Of a stretch of DNA of 64,000 nt, positions 25,143 through 34,462 are shown piece after piece. Every line of letters starts with the position of its first letter. The first letter of the stretch is position 1. The notes beneath the pieces are model-generated. The model was given only the letters and a program-made list of their open reading frames with translations. It was not told the origin of the DNA and made no database searches. The stretch covers positions 2,046,001 through 2,110,000 of the forward strand of contig NZ_JADBED010000001.1 in NCBI RefSeq assembly GCF_014873955.1. Direction: 5' to 3'. The DNA is from Nesterenkonia lutea. Lineage in GTDB: Bacteria > Actinomycetota > Actinomycetes > Actinomycetales > Micrococcaceae. The position numbers and the translations under genes are program-made.

Positions 25143-25920
25143 TCCCGAAACACCGGTCATCGAGTTCGTCGATGTCGAAAAGCGCTTCGGTGAGAACATC
25201 GTCCTGAAGGATCTGAACTTCTCGGTGCGCCGCGGCGAGCGGGTGACTCTGATCGGACCCTCCGGATCCGGCAAGACCACCATCCTTCGTCTGGTGATGA
25301 CCCTGGAGGAGCTCACCGGCGGCTACATCTTCATCGACGGAGAGCCGCTGACCCACCGCGAGAAGGAGGGCAAGCGCGTCCCCGTCTCCGCCAAGGAGCA
25401 GAAGCAGCTCCGCACCCGGATCGGCATGGTCTTTCAGCAGTTCAACCTGTTCCCGAACATGACCGTGCTCGAGAACATCATCGAAGCCCCCATCCACGTG
25501 CTGGGCCAGTCCAAACAGGAGGCCACTCAGAAGGCGCATTCGCTGCTGGAACAGGTGGGCCTGCCGGACAAGGCCGATGAGCACCCGACGAGCCTCTCCG
25601 GTGGTCAGCAGCAGCGTGTGGCGATCGCGCGCGCGCTCGCCATGGACCCGGAGATCCTGCTTCTGGACGAGGTCACCTCCGCGCTGGACCCTGAAGTTGT
25701 CGGCGATGTCCTCAACATCCTGCGCAAGGTGGCGGACACCACGAACGTCACCATGCTGATCGTGACCCATGAGATGAGCTTCGCCCGGGACGTCTCCCAC
25801 AAAGTGATGATGTTCGACGGCGGGCATGTGGTCGAGGAGGGCACCCCGGAGAAGATCTTCTCTGAGCCCTCCCACGCCCGCACCAAGCAGTTCCTCAGCG
25901 CCGTGCTGAGAGATGCCTGA
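25126..25920 (+). CDS. ehuA: Ectoine/hydroxyectoine ABC transporter ATP-binding protein EhuA
   Basis: A 264-residue ATPase with Walker [11 protein letters not shown] loop [10 protein letters not shown], signature LSGGQQQR and Walker [12 protein letters not shown]. The segment after Walker A ([23 protein letters not shown]) is an insertion typical of EhuA relative to other amino-acid ATPases. It starts with TTG, with GGAG seven bases upstream, inside the 3' end of ehuD. lysC begins 56 bases later in the same direction. Confidence 0.87.
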   Translation: MPTPTDPETPVIEFVDVEKRFGENIVLKDLNFSVRRGERVTLIGPSGSGKTTILRLVMTLEELTGGYIFIDGEPLTHREKEGKRVPVSAKEQKQLRTRIGMVFQQFNLFPNMTVLENIIEAPIHVLGQSKQEATQKAHSLLEQVGLPDKADEHPTSLSGGQQQRVAIARALAMDPEILLLDEVTSALDPEVVGDVLNILRKVADTTNVTMLIVTHEMSFARDVSHKVMMFDGGHVVEEGTPEKIFSEPSHARTKQFLSAVLRDA

Positions 25921-25976
25921 GCAGATTTAGAATAGAAGCACGTTCCAACGCACCCCCAGGAGTGAGACAACCTGTC

Positions 25977-27260
25977 ATGAGCCTGATCGTTCAGAAATAT
26001 GGCGGATCATCCGTCGCCGATGCCGAAAGCATCAAACGTGTGGCAAAGCGGGTCGTCGAGACCAAGAACGCCGGCCATCAGGTCGTCGTGGTGGTCTCCG
26101 CAATGGGCGACACCACAGACGACCTGCTGGACCTCGCCGGCCGCATCACCTCCGCGCCACCCTCGCGAGAGATGGACATCCTGCTGTCTTCGGGCGAGCG
26201 CATGTCCATGGCGCTGCTGGCCATGGCCATCCACGAGCTCGGTGAATCGGCACAGTCCTTCACCGGGTCCCAGGCCGGCATGATCACCGACGCCATCCAT
26301 GGCAAGGCACGCATCATCGAGGTGAGCCCCAAGCGTGTGCAGGAGTCCCTCGATGAGGGACACGTGGGCATCGTCGCCGGGTTCCAGGGCATGAGCCGGG
26401 AGTCCCGCGACATCACCACGATGGGTCGCGGCGGTTCCGACACCACCGCAGTCGCCCTCGCCGCGGCCATGCACGCTGACGTCTGCGAGATCTACACAGA
26501 TGTGGACGGCGTCTTCACCGCGGATCCGCGGGTGGTCAAGACCGCTCGCAAGATCGACTCCATCTCCAGCGACGACATGCTGGAGATGGCGGCCGCGGGC
26601 ACCAAGGTGCTGCACCTGCGTTCGGTGGAGTACGCCCGTCGCTTCGGAGTGAAGCTTCACGTGCGGTCCTCCTTCAGCCAGCTCGAAGGCACCTGGGTCA
26701 TCCCCGACCCCAAAGACACCGTCACCATCCAGGAAGGCGAACCCTTGGAACAGCCCATCATCTCTGGCGTCTCGCATGACGCATCTGAAGGCAAGCTCAC
26801 CATCACCGGTGTCCCCGACGTGCCTGGCAAGGCGGCTGAGATCTTCAACCTCATCGCCGAGGGTGCGGTCAACATCGACATGATCGTGCAGGACGTCTCC
26901 GTAGCGACCAGGACCACGAACATCTCCTTCACCCTGCCGGGCGAGGACGGCCCGCGCGCCCAGGAGATGCTCCACGCGCATAAGGAGACCATCGGCTTCG
27001 AGTCGATCGACTTCGTGCCGCAGGTCGGCAAGGTCTCACTGATCGGCGGCGGGATGCGCAACCACCCGGGTGTCTCAGCCCGCTTCTTCACCGCACTGCG
27101 CGACGCCGGGATCAACATCGGCCTGATCTCCACCTCTGAGATCCGCGTCTCGGTGATCACCGACGTGGAGCTGCTGGACCGCGCCGTGCAGGCGATCCAC
27201 ACCGCCTTCGGCCTGGACGCAGATGAAGAGGCGAAGGTCTACGCCGGCACCGGTCGCTAG
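25977..27260 (+). CDS. lysC: Aspartate kinase
   Basis: Phosphorylates aspartate, the first step toward Lys, Thr, Met, diaminopimelate and, where present, ectoine. The 427 residues give the actinobacterial alpha form: kinase domain with KYGGSS near the N terminus, [28 protein letters not shown], and two C-terminal ACT domains (about 265-420; [18 protein letters not shown] and [21 protein letters not shown]) for allosteric feedback. The ATG at 25977 gives the usual start ([10 protein letters not shown]); a GTG 15 bases upstream is possible. The normal partner asd is not downstream; a GNAT gene follows eight bases after. The adjacent ehu operon suggests a compatible-solute theme. Confidence 0.95.
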   Translation: MSLIVQKYGGSSVADAESIKRVAKRVVETKNAGHQVVVVVSAMGDTTDDLLDLAGRITSAPPSREMDILLSSGERMSMALLAMAIHELGESAQSFTGSQAGMITDAIHGKARIIEVSPKRVQESLDEGHVGIVAGFQGMSRESRDITTMGRGGSDTTAVALAAAMHADVCEIYTDVDGVFTADPRVVKTARKIDSISSDDMLEMAAAGTKVLHLRSVEYARRFGVKLHVRSSFSQLEGTWVIPDPKDTVTIQEGEPLEQPIISGVSHDASEGKLTITGVPDVPGKAAEIFNLIAEGAVNIDMIVQDVSVATRTTNISFTLPGEDGPRAQEMLHAHKETIGFESIDFVPQVGKVSLIGGGMRNHPGVSARFFTALRDAGINIGLISTSEIRVSVITDVELLDRAVQAIHTAFGLDADEEAKVYAGTGR

Positions 27261-27268
27261 GTCCACCC

Positions 27269-27838
27269 ATGGGCACCGAGGTGCGCTCGGCCGTCGGAAG
27301 TTTCGCCGACTTCCATGAGGTGGTCGGGGTCAAGAAGCCCGGCGGCCAGGGCTGCTGGTGCATGTCCTGCCGGGACTCCCGCGTCCCCAACGAGGCTCGT
27401 CCCGAGTTCATGCGCCAGCTCTGCGACCAGGACCCCAGCCCCGGAGTCATCGGCTACGTCGATGACACGCCCGCCGGCTGGTGCTCGGTCGCGCCGCGCA
27501 GCACCTACCGACGGCTGATGAACTCTCGGACGATCGGCTTCCTCGATGACCGTGATGCCTGGTCCGGGGTGTGCTTCGTGATCCGGCCTGCGTTCCGAGG
27601 ACGCGGACCCATGCATGATCTGCTCGACGGGGCGGTGTCCCACGCCGCAGCTCACGGAGCGCAGGTGGTCGAGGGATATCCCCTGGAGCTGGAGGCCGAG
27701 GCCTCACGGGTGGATGTGATCAGCGGCTATGTCGGCACCACCGGGCTCTTCGAGGCGCACGGCTTTCACCGGGCAGCACCGACCGCCGCTCACAGCGGAC
27801 ACCGGCCGCGGTGGATCATGCGCCGGGAACTCGCCTGA
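27269..27838 (+). CDS. GNAT-family N-acetyltransferase
   Basis: A 189-residue GNAT-fold protein. The opening Cys cluster in GGQGCWCMSCRDSR is typical of a subgroup of uncharacterised acetyltransferases, and the acetyl-CoA loop is in CFVIRPAFRGRGPM (R/Q-x-x-G-x-G/A type). ASRVDVISGYVGTTGLFEAHGF forms the C-terminal strand region. The substrate is unknown. It begins eight bases after lysC with no good ribosome site, so translation is probably coupled to lysC. A strong hairpin follows its stop. Confidence 0.8.
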   Translation: MGTEVRSAVGSFADFHEVVGVKKPGGQGCWCMSCRDSRVPNEARPEFMRQLCDQDPSPGVIGYVDDTPAGWCSVAPRSTYRRLMNSRTIGFLDDRDAWSGVCFVIRPAFRGRGPMHDLLDGAVSHAAAHGAQVVEGYPLELEAEASRVDVISGYVGTTGLFEAHGFHRAAPTAAHSGHRPRWIMRRELA

Positions 27839-27878
27839 GCCGCGAGGCACCCGCGGACCACGAGGCCCGCTCAGCACA

Positions 27879-27918
27879 CAGGCGGCAGGTGTACCCTTTA
27901 CGGGTTCCCTGCCGCCTG
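27879..27918 (+). terminator. 11-bp hairpin between the GNAT and glycosylase-like genes
   Basis: CAGGCGGCAGG pairs perfectly with CCTGCCGCCTG. Inside, ACCC and GGGT add four pairs around the loop TTTAC. It is 40 bases after the GNAT stop and 26 before the next start. No U tract follows, so it could be a terminator or a control element of the downstream gene. Confidence 0.6.
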
Positions 27919-27944
27919 CGCACTTGGTACGAGTGATATACCCG

Positions 27945-28868
27945 ATGGTAACCCAGACACCAGCTCCCATTCAGGCAAATGTCGGTCTCACGGCGATTCC
28001 TGAACAGGAGCACCGTGAACGCGCCGCCGCGCACCAGGACGCCGTGGACCGGCTCACCGAGGACTTCCTCGCCCGCCGGCACGCCGGCACCAAGCACCCG
28101 GTGGAGGACTTCCTCTTCACCTACTACTCACATTCCCCCGGCAAGCTCTCCCGCTGGCACCCCGGAGCGGGCGTCGCCCTGGAGGGCGAGGCGGTCGAAC
28201 AGGCCGAGTGGAAGCACTACCGCAGGGTTCCTGCCGGGGTGAGCCTCGACGTCGAAGGATTCCGTCGGGATCGGGCGTCGATGATCGGTTTCGCCCGCCG
28301 CCTGTTGAGCACGACGGCGGCCGCACCGGCTCAGCTGGGATGCTTCGGCCTGCATGAGTGGGCCATGGTCTACAAGTCCGTGGAGCATGGACAGCGCCAT
28401 GATCAGGTCCCGCTGCGGCTGGGGGCGGCCGGCACGGACGAGGTGGTCGAGGCCGCGAACATCCGCTGCACCCACTTCGACGCGTACCGCTTCTACACAC
28501 CCTCGGCCAGGCCGTTGAACGCACTGGAACCCACGCGTGAATCGCAGACGCGGCTGGAGCAGCCGGGCTGTCTGCACGCCAATATGGACCTCTATAAATG
28601 GGCCTATAAGTTGATCCCGGCGGTCAGCAGCGACCTGCTGCTGGAATGCTTCGACCTGGCCTCACGCATCCGCGAGCTGGACATGCGAGCCTCGCCCTAC
28701 GACCTCGCCGACTGGGGCTACGAGCCGGTCCAGATCGAGACCCCGGCGGGCCGTGCGGCCTATGCTCGGGCGCAGAAGGGCTTTGCCGAAGAGTCCCAGG
28801 TGCTGCGCGCCAAGCTCCTGACGGTGCTGGACCAGATCGAGGAACCTGCTGATGAGCGAGTTCGCTGA
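27945..28868 (+). CDS. 3-methyladenine DNA glycosylase-like protein (actinobacterial family)
   Basis: A 307-residue protein of an actinobacterial family usually annotated as 3-methyladenine DNA glycosylase. Recognisable parts are KHPVEDFLFTYYSHSPGKL and RWHPG near residues 48-70, CFGLHEWAMVYK, and the block RCTHFDAYRFYTPSARPLN. It lacks any obvious helix-hairpin-helix with a catalytic Asp, so the DNA-repair assignment is from name convention, not from a motif I can confirm. ATG at 27945 was chosen; a longer frame reaches back through the hairpin and is unlikely. It ends two bases from the convergent oxidoreductase gene. Confidence 0.65.
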   Translation: MVTQTPAPIQANVGLTAIPEQEHRERAAAHQDAVDRLTEDFLARRHAGTKHPVEDFLFTYYSHSPGKLSRWHPGAGVALEGEAVEQAEWKHYRRVPAGVSLDVEGFRRDRASMIGFARRLLSTTAAAPAQLGCFGLHEWAMVYKSVEHGQRHDQVPLRLGAAGTDEVVEAANIRCTHFDAYRFYTPSARPLNALEPTRESQTRLEQPGCLHANMDLYKWAYKLIPAVSSDLLLECFDLASRIRELDMRASPYDLADWGYEPVQIETPAGRAAYARAQKGFAEESQVLRAKLLTVLDQIEEPADERVR

Positions 28869-28870
28869 AT

Positions 28871-29527
28871 TCAGGCGTCGGCGAGGACTCGACCGCACTC
28901 GCTGAGCAGATCCTGCATCCGCTCGGCTCCATGTCGGCCGTTGAAGATCTCCGTGCCGTTCTCGAAGGCTCTGCCAGCCGCAAGCGGGCCGGCATCCACG
29001 GGGTCATAGCCCAGCGAATCGATGAACCCGGAGACCCTGCGCTTGGCCTCGGTGTCGTCAGAGGCCACAGCGAGCGCCCGCCGGTGCGGGTCCCCCGCCG
29101 GGTGGGAATCGAGCTCGAGGTCGCCGTAGCCGATGTGGTTCAGCGTCTTCACCACGCGAGCGGTGCCCAGAAACTCTGCGATGACCTCACTGGTGCTGGT
29201 GCCGGTCTCGAACTCGTCCATGAATCCGTCCACCGGAGCCCAGTAGTTCATCGTGTCGATGACCACCTGGTCGCGGAGCACCGAGGTGTCGATGCTGCGG
29301 TACCTGTGCAGCGGGACGGCCAGCACGATGATGTCGGCGCCGCGCAGATCTTGACGGTCCACTGCCGTGGCGCCGGGAACGATCACTTCGGTGAGCAGCC
29401 GGATGTCGGCGGCCGGCTTGCTCGTGGCGATGGTGACCGCATGACCGGCCCGCACGGCCTGGCGGGCGACGGCGGTGCCGACCCGGCCTGCACCGAGGAC
29501 TCCGATTCTCAGTGGCGTCTGCGACAT
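28871..29527 (-). CDS. NADPH-dependent F420 reductase-like oxidoreductase
   Basis: A 218-residue Rossmann protein of the F420:NADP oxidoreductase / NAD-binding family: GVLGAGRVGTAVARQAVRAG near the N terminus, then IIVLAVPLHRY and VVIDTMNYWAPVDG, and the C-terminal helical part with RVVKTLNHIGYGDLE. Whether it uses F420 or another partner cannot be told. It is a single gene; its 125-base upstream region holds an AT-rich near-palindrome that stands out from the GC-rich background and may be an operator. Confidence 0.8.
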   Translation of the reverse strand: MSQTPLRIGVLGAGRVGTAVARQAVRAGHAVTIATSKPAADIRLLTEVIVPGATAVDRQDLRGADIIVLAVPLHRYRSIDTSVLRDQVVIDTMNYWAPVDGFMDEFETGTSTSEVIAEFLGTARVVKTLNHIGYGDLELDSHPAGDPHRRALAVASDDTEAKRRVSGFIDSLGYDPVDAGPLAAGRAFENGTEIFNGRHGAERMQDLLSECGRVLADA

Positions 29528-29582
29528 GATGTTCCCATCCCTTCATGGCGAAGCCCTGCTCTTCGGGCCTTCGGCGCTGGTC

Positions 29583-29597
29583 CTTTAAAATTGAAAG
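29583..29597. promoter_or_regulatory. AT-rich near-palindrome upstream of the oxidoreductase
   Basis: CTTTAAAATTGAAAG fits CTTTnAAnTTnAAAG with symmetric halves. It lies 56 bases before the start codon. MarR- and HxlR-type regulators of redox enzymes use sites of this kind; the regulator is not adjacent. Confidence 0.4.
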
Positions 29598-29652
29598 ATT
29601 TCGCAGGGCATAACGCGAGCGCCGGGCGGTTTGTTCCGGTCGGTGACAGGGT

Positions 29653-30210
29653 TCACAGTCCCGCCGGATCGTCGCTGAGCTGGCCATCGATGTACAGCCA
29701 TCGTCCCGACTCGCGGCGGAAGCGGCTGAGCTCCTGCAGCCGTCCCCGAAGTGGCCTGCTGCCCGGGTCCTGGCTCTGTTCCGCCTCCTCGTAGGCCGCC
29801 ACGAACTCGACGGCTCCGGTCGAGTCGAAGGGGCCACCCGTCGTCGTGCTCAGGATGGCCAGTCGTCTCCAGCGGGGCCCCGGCGTGGTCAGCTCAGCGA
29901 GTTCAGGTCTGGTCTCCGGGGCCCAGGTCTGGTGCAGATAGGCGCCGAATCGTGCCGGGTCGGCACTGAGCAGGGCGTTGGCGCTGTAGCGCGATCGCAT
30001 CAGGGCCTCTGCAGTCGGCGCGGGCGCACCGGAGTGGAAGCGACCGCAGCATGCCCCATAGGTGTCCCCGGACCCGCAGGGACAGGGCACCGCCGAGTCT
30101 GGTTGCGCCGGGTCTGGGTGCTCGGCGGCAGGATCTGAGCGCGCCGGGTCTGGGTGCTCGGCGGCGGGGCTGGGCGGACCGGACCGCCGGCCTGGTGGCG
30201 TCTCGATCAT
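29653..30210 (-). CDS. YchJ-like SEC-C motif protein
   Basis: A 185-residue soluble protein of the YchJ family. The zinc-binding SEC-C-like motif is [19 protein letters not shown] (43-61), followed by the NTF2-like YchJ domain ([13 protein letters not shown] to the WLYIDG end). Residues 12-40 form a low-complexity repeat (AAEHPDPA) encoded by a 36-base direct repeat. Function of the family is not established. It is divergent from purS, with a 351-base gap carrying a large inverted repeat. Confidence 0.83.
   Translation of the reverse strand: MIETPPGRRSGPPSPAAEHPDPARSDPAAEHPDPAQPDSAVPCPCGSGDTYGACCGRFHSGAPAPTAEALMRSRYSANALLSADPARFGAYLHQTWAPETRPELAELTTPGPRWRRLAILSTTTGGPFDSTGAVEFVAAYEEAEQSQDPGSRPLRGRLQELSRFRRESGRWLYIDGQLSDDPAGL
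30105..30165. repeat. Direct repeat in the YchJ N-terminal region
   Basis: A perfect 25-base segment occurs at 30105-30129 and again at 30141-30165, period 36 bases, equal to 12 codons. It encodes the repeated AAEHPDPA region, so it keeps the frame. Confidence 0.85.
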
Positions 30211-30256
30211 CGCTCCAGCTTCTCATCCGAACCCTCTGCCCGGCGCCCCTCCGCTC

Positions 30257-30330
30257 CATCTGTTGGGCGCAATACGGTGCTTCTCGCCGCCGCGCGGGGA
30301 CGTATTCCACCCTTTCTCGCCCAATAGATG
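30257..30330 (+). other. Large nested hairpin, candidate structured RNA
   Basis: The outer arms CATCTGTTGGGC (30257-30268) and GCCCAATAGATG (30319-30330) form 12 pairs, one a G-U pair when read on the plus strand. Inside, AATACG (30271-30276) and CGTATT (30301-30306) form six perfect pairs around a 24-base loop. On the minus strand the G-U becomes an A-C mismatch, so the plus strand is favoured. It lies upstream of the apparent purS -10 box, so it may be part of a longer leader, a DNA-level site, or belong to the YchJ side. Confidence 0.5.
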
Positions 30331-30424
30331 TGCAGGGCATGCATCCCCCCTCAGCGCCCCCTCGTCGCCGTGCGCGGGTCGTCGCCGTGCGCGGGCGCGT
30401 GTGCAGCGCCTTCCGGGCACCCGG

Positions 30425-30430
30425 TAGACT
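30425..30430 (+). promoter_or_regulatory. Putative -10 box of purSQL
   Basis: TAGACT, 131 bases before purS; -35 not clear. Confidence 0.4.
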
Positions 30431-30561
30431 GGACCGGCAAGCTCGCGGAGCGTGCCGCCGTCGTCCTCAGCTGTGCTGCCCAGGACTCGTGCAGCGCGTG
30501 AGACGGCACCTGGAAGCGGTCCCGCGAGCTCATCCACTCGCACCATCGCACAGGAGACGCT

Positions 30562-30822
30562 ATGCCGCGCATCATCGTCGAGGTCATGCCAAAGCCCGAG
30601 ATCCTCGATCCCCAGGGCAAGGCCATCGCCTCTGCACTGCCCCATCTGGGATTCACCGGCTTCTCCGGGGTCCGCCAGGGCAGGCGCTTCGAGCTCACCG
30701 TGGACGGCGAGGTCACCGAGCAGGTCCTCGCCAGCGCTCGCACCGCGGCCACCGAGATGCTCTCCAATCCTGTGATCGAAGACGTGATCAGCGTGCGCGT
30801 GGACGACGAGGACGCTGCATGA
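30562..30822 (+). CDS. purS: Phosphoribosylformylglycinamidine synthase subunit PurS
   Basis: The small bridging subunit (86 residues) of the three-part FGAM synthase, step four of purine synthesis. Recognisable by [17 protein letters not shown] near the start, [17 protein letters not shown] and the final [16 protein letters not shown] lies seven bases before the ATG. The stop overlaps the purQ start (ATGA), so purS-purQ-purL form one unit. Confidence 0.95.
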   Translation: MPRIIVEVMPKPEILDPQGKAIASALPHLGFTGFSGVRQGRRFELTVDGEVTEQVLASARTAATEMLSNPVIEDVISVRVDDEDAA

Positions 30823-31598
30823 GCACTGAGACTCCCCTCATCGGGAACCTGCACGCCGCCCCCGCCGAGAACCCGCTGAGCGGGGCCCGCATCGGCGTCG
30901 TCACCTTCCCAGGCACGCTCGATGATCGCGACGCCGCCCGCGCCGTGCGCCTCGGCGGCGGCACCGCCGTGCCCCTGTGGCATGCCGACGAGTCGCTGCA
31001 GGGCGTGGACGCGGTCGTGCTGCCCGGTGGGTTCTCCTATGGGGACTATCTGCGCGCCGGAGCCATCGCCCGCTTCGCCCCCATGATGAACAAGATCATC
31101 GACGCCGCCACCGCCCCCTCGGCAGCCCGCCTTCCGGTGCTGGGCATCTGCAACGGCTTCCAGGTGCTCACCGAGTCCCACCTGCTGCCCGGCTCCATGG
31201 TGAAGAACGAGCACCTGAAGTTCCTCTGCAAAGACCAGGTGCTGCAGGTGGAGAACACCGACACCGCCTGGACCTCGCAGTTCACCGCGGACGAGCTCAT
31301 CGCCGTCCCGCTGAAGAACCAGGACGGCCAGTACCTCGCCGATCCCGCCACGCTGGAGGCGCTGGAGGCCGAGGGCCGGGTGGTCTTCCGCTATGTGGGA
31401 GAGAACCCCAACGGGTCGCGCAACGGCATCGCCGGCATCACCAATGAGACCGGCAACGTCGTGGGCCTGATGCCGCACCCCGAACATGCGGTCGAGGCCG
31501 GCTACGGTCCCGATGACGCCACCGGTATGCGCAGCGGCACCGACGGACTGACCATCTTCACCTCCGTGATCGCATCTCTTGCCGGAGGTGCTCAGTGA
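30819..31598 (+). CDS. purQ: Phosphoribosylformylglycinamidine synthase subunit PurQ (glutaminase)
   Basis: The class-I glutamine amidotransferase subunit that provides ammonia to PurL. The nucleophile Cys is in [11 protein letters not shown]; the His-Glu pair is in [11 protein letters not shown]. At 259 residues it is longer than typical PurQ because about 23 residues ([20 protein letters not shown] and following) precede the usual start [13 protein letters not shown]. The four-base overlap with purS supports the upstream ATG. purL overlaps its end. Confidence 0.95.
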   Translation: MSTETPLIGNLHAAPAENPLSGARIGVVTFPGTLDDRDAARAVRLGGGTAVPLWHADESLQGVDAVVLPGGFSYGDYLRAGAIARFAPMMNKIIDAATAPSAARLPVLGICNGFQVLTESHLLPGSMVKNEHLKFLCKDQVLQVENTDTAWTSQFTADELIAVPLKNQDGQYLADPATLEALEAEGRVVFRYVGENPNGSRNGIAGITNETGNVVGLMPHPEHAVEAGYGPDDATGMRSGTDGLTIFTSVIASLAGGAQ

Positions 31599-33970
31599 GC
31601 GAGCAGACTGTGACTGACAAAGAATTCAACATCGACACCGTGGAGCACGCCTCCACCACTCCGGACACTGACCTCCCCTGGGCGGCACTCGGACTCAAGG
31701 AGGACGAGTACGACCGGATCGTGGCGATCCTGAGCCGACGGCCGACGGCGGCGGAGCTGGCCATGTACTCGGTGATGTGGTCCGAGCACTGCTCCTACAA
31801 GTCCTCCAAGGTCCACCTGCGCCAGTTCGGTGAGAAGGTCACCGAGGAGATGAAGAAGGACCTGATGGTCGGCATCGGCGAGAACGCCGGCGTGACCAAC
31901 CTCGGCGACGGCTGGGCCGTCACCTTCAAGATCGAGTCCCACAACCACCCCAGCTACGTGGAGCCCTACCAGGGCGCCGCGACCGGCGTCGGCGGGATCG
32001 TCCGCGACATCATCTCCATGGGTGCCCGCCCGGTCGCAGTCATGGATCCGCTGCGCTTCGGCGACATCGACCACCCCGACACCAAGCGCGTGCTGCCCGG
32101 CGTGGTCTCCGGCATCGGTGGCTACGGCAACTCCCTGGGCCTGCCGAACATCGGCGGCGAGGTCGTCTTCGACTCCGTCTATCAGGACAACCCCCTGGTC
32201 AACGCCCTGGCCGTGGGTGTGATGCGCCATGAGGACATCCGCCTGGCGAATGCCTCCGGCGTGGGCAACAAGGTGGTCCTCTTCGGGGCGCGCACCGGCG
32301 GCGACGGCATCGGCGGCGCCTCGGTGCTGGCCTCGGAGTCCTTCGACGATTCCAAGCCCTCCAAGCGGCCCGCCGTGCAGGTCGGCGATCCCTTCGCCGA
32401 GAAGGTGCTCATCGAGTGCTGCCTCGAGCTCTTCCAGGCAGAACTCGTGGAGGGCATCCAGGACCTGGGTGCGGCCGGGATCTCCTGCGCCACCTCGGAG
32501 CTGGCCTCCAACGGGGAGGGCGGGATGCACGTGGAGCTCACCAACGTGCTGCTCCGCGACCCCTCGCTGACCCCCGGCGAGATCCTGATGTCCGAGTCCC
32601 AGGAACGCATGATGGCCGTGGTGACCCCCGCCAACGCCGCGGAGTTCGAACGTGTCATGGCCAAGTGGGAGGTCGAATACTCCTGGCTGGGCGAGGTGAC
32701 CGACACCGGCCGGCTGATCATCGAGTGGGCCGGCGAGAAGATCGTCGATGTGGACCCGCGCACTGTGGCCCATGACGGCCCGGTCTACGAGCGTCCCTAT
32801 CACCGCCCCGCGGGTCAGGACGCGCTGCAGGCCGACACCTTCCGCTCCTCCGGCGCCGCTGCGGACCTGCCGCAGACGGCCGAGGAACTCGGCGGCGCCG
32901 TCGTCGATCTGATGACCAGCCCGAACATGGCGGACGTCTCCTGGATCACCGATCAGTTCGACCGCTTCGTCGGGGGCAACACCGCGCTCTCCCAGCCCGA
33001 TGACTCCGGTGTGATCCGGGTGGACGAGGAGACCGGACTGGGCGTCGCGCTCTCCACCGATGCGAACGCGCGCTATGCCTATCTGGACCCCTACGCCGGC
33101 GCGCAGCTGGCGCTGGCCGAGTCCTACCGCAACGTGGCCACCACAGGGGCCGTTCCGATGGCGGTCTCGGACTGTCTGAACTTCGGCTCCCCTGAGGACC
33201 CAGAGGTCATGTGGCAGTTCGCTGAGGCCGTCCGCGGTCTCGCCGACGGCTGCCAGCAGCTGGGCGTGCCGGTCACCGGCGGCAACGTCTCCCTCTACAA
33301 CCAGACCGGGGGCCGTGCCATCCACCCGACCCCGGTGGTGGGAGTGCTCGGCAGGTTCGACGACGTCGCCCGACGCACCCCTTCCGGATTCGAGCGCTGG
33401 GCAGACGGCCAGGCCGTCTACCTGCTCGGCACCACTGCCGATGAGCTGGACGGCTCCGAGTTCGCTCGCGGACGCGGCCACCTCGGCGGACTGCCGCCGA
33501 AGGTGGACCTGGCTGCGGAGAAGCTGCTCGGCGAGATCCTGATCAACGCCTCCCGGGACGGCATGATCGACGCCGCCCACGACCTCTCCGAGGGTGGCCT
33601 CGCCGCGGCCCTGGCCGAGATGGGTCTGCGCTTCGGCGTGGGTGCCCGCGTGGCGGTGGACGGGCTCTGTGAGCGCGATGGGCTGGATCCCTTCACCGCA
33701 CTCTTCAGCGAGTCTCAGGCCCGCGCCCTGGTGGCGCTGCCCCGTTCGGAGGAGCTGCGCTTCACGGATATGACCTCGGCGCGAGGCTTCCCCGCCCTGC
33801 GCATCGGCGTGGTCGACGCGACCTCCGGGGACCTCGAGGTGGCAGGCCCGTTCGCCGGCGGCAGCTTCACCCTTGGCCTCGATGAGCTCCGCGAGGCGTG
33901 GAGTGCGGTCATCCCCTCCCGCTTCGGGGCTCTGGGCGAGGCCACGGAGGCGCTGCGCCAGGAGAAATGA
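31595..33970 (+). CDS. purL: Phosphoribosylformylglycinamidine synthase subunit PurL
   Basis: The ATP-dependent synthetase subunit, 791 residues, the small PurL form that needs PurS and PurQ. Motifs include [15 protein letters not shown] near residue 60, [21 protein letters not shown] with catalytic His, and the second half [17 protein letters not shown] and [17 protein letters not shown] start overlapping the purQ stop by four bases. A very long frame on the opposite strand is a shadow. Confidence 0.96.
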   Translation: MSEQTVTDKEFNIDTVEHASTTPDTDLPWAALGLKEDEYDRIVAILSRRPTAAELAMYSVMWSEHCSYKSSKVHLRQFGEKVTEEMKKDLMVGIGENAGVTNLGDGWAVTFKIESHNHPSYVEPYQGAATGVGGIVRDIISMGARPVAVMDPLRFGDIDHPDTKRVLPGVVSGIGGYGNSLGLPNIGGEVVFDSVYQDNPLVNALAVGVMRHEDIRLANASGVGNKVVLFGARTGGDGIGGASVLASESFDDSKPSKRPAVQVGDPFAEKVLIECCLELFQAELVEGIQDLGAAGISCATSELASNGEGGMHVELTNVLLRDPSLTPGEILMSESQERMMAVVTPANAAEFERVMAKWEVEYSWLGEVTDTGRLIIEWAGEKIVDVDPRTVAHDGPVYERPYHRPAGQDALQADTFRSSGAAADLPQTAEELGGAVVDLMTSPNMADVSWITDQFDRFVGGNTALSQPDDSGVIRVDEETGLGVALSTDANARYAYLDPYAGAQLALAESYRNVATTGAVPMAVSDCLNFGSPEDPEVMWQFAEAVRGLADGCQQLGVPVTGGNVSLYNQTGGRAIHPTPVVGVLGRFDDVARRTPSGFERWADGQAVYLLGTTADELDGSEFARGRGHLGGLPPKVDLAAEKLLGEILINASRDGMIDAAHDLSEGGLAAALAEMGLRFGVGARVAVDGLCERDGLDPFTALFSESQARALVALPRSEELRFTDMTSARGFPALRIGVVDATSGDLEVAGPFAGGSFTLGLDELREAWSAVIPSRFGALGEATEALRQEK

Positions 33971-34033
33971 GTCCAGCGATGCGGCTTGGGCCTCTCGCCT
34001 AGGATGATGACAGATCCACAAGGGAGGAAGACC

Positions 34034-34411
34034 ATGCAGCACACCCACCGAGCACTTGTCATCGAGGACGACGACGATATTCGTCGCCTTCTCGAGATGG
34101 TGCTGACGCAGGCTGGATTCGGCGTGGACGCGGTCTCCACGGGCAACGAGGGTGTGGCCGCGGCAGCCTCCGGGGACTATGCCCTGATCAGTGTTGACGT
34201 GGGGCTGCCCGATATCAACGGGCTCGAGGTGGTCCGCAGGGTGCGACCGCACTTCACCGGGAAGATCGTCATGGTCAGCGCCCGCTCCAGTGTGGGGGAC
34301 CAGGCCTCCGGCCACGGGGCCGGGGCCGACCTGTACCTCACGAAACCCTTCCGTCCTCGTGAGCTGAAGCAGAAGTTCGTCGATCTCATGTCCCCCGCAG
34401 AGGCCGGCTGA
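34034..34411 (+). CDS. Single-domain response regulator (receiver only)
   Basis: A 125-residue CheY-like receiver with no output domain. Acidic pocket E11/D12/D13, phosphoacceptor D55 in ISVDVGLPDINGLE, S82 in MVSARS and K104 in YLTKPF are all present, so it should be phosphorylatable. The ATG follows GGGAGG. It converges with a glycosyltransferase that ends in an Hpt-like domain and lies 2 kb from a membrane histidine kinase, so it most likely belongs to their signalling path. Confidence 0.9.
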   Translation: MQHTHRALVIEDDDDIRRLLEMVLTQAGFGVDAVSTGNEGVAAAASGDYALISVDVGLPDINGLEVVRRVRPHFTGKIVMVSARSSVGDQASGHGAGADLYLTKPFRPRELKQKFVDLMSPAEAG

Positions 34412-34429
34412 GCAGCTTCGCCGCCGCAG

Positions 34430-34450
34430 GTCGCGGAGCGCACCCGCGAC
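34430..34450. terminator. Hairpin between convergent receiver and glycosyltransferase genes
   Basis: GTCGCGG and CCGCGAC pair around AGCGCAC. An outer pair GCAGAGGC (within the receiver gene end) and GCCTCTGC (about 34454-34461) can extend it. It could end transcription from both sides. Confidence 0.5.
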
Positions 34451-34462
34451 GGGCGCCTCTGC

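Larger units (their letters stand above)
30211..30561. other. YchJ-purS intergenic region
   Basis: A 351-base stretch without a supported gene. It holds a nested inverted repeat (30257-30330), a 17-base direct repeat (30362-30378 and 30379-30395, TCGTCGCCGTGCGCGGG) and a -10-like TAGACT at 30425-30430. A ribosome site (AGGAG) precedes purS. Confidence 0.6.

Noticed and set aside
30257..30330. ZTP or purine riboswitch before purS
   Set aside because: The conserved core words and pseudoknot of those classes are not present; only the hairpin is kept as an unnamed structure.
31592..34315. 907-codon open frame opposite purL
   Set aside because: Same reason; purL is certain and the antisense protein has no recognisable domain.
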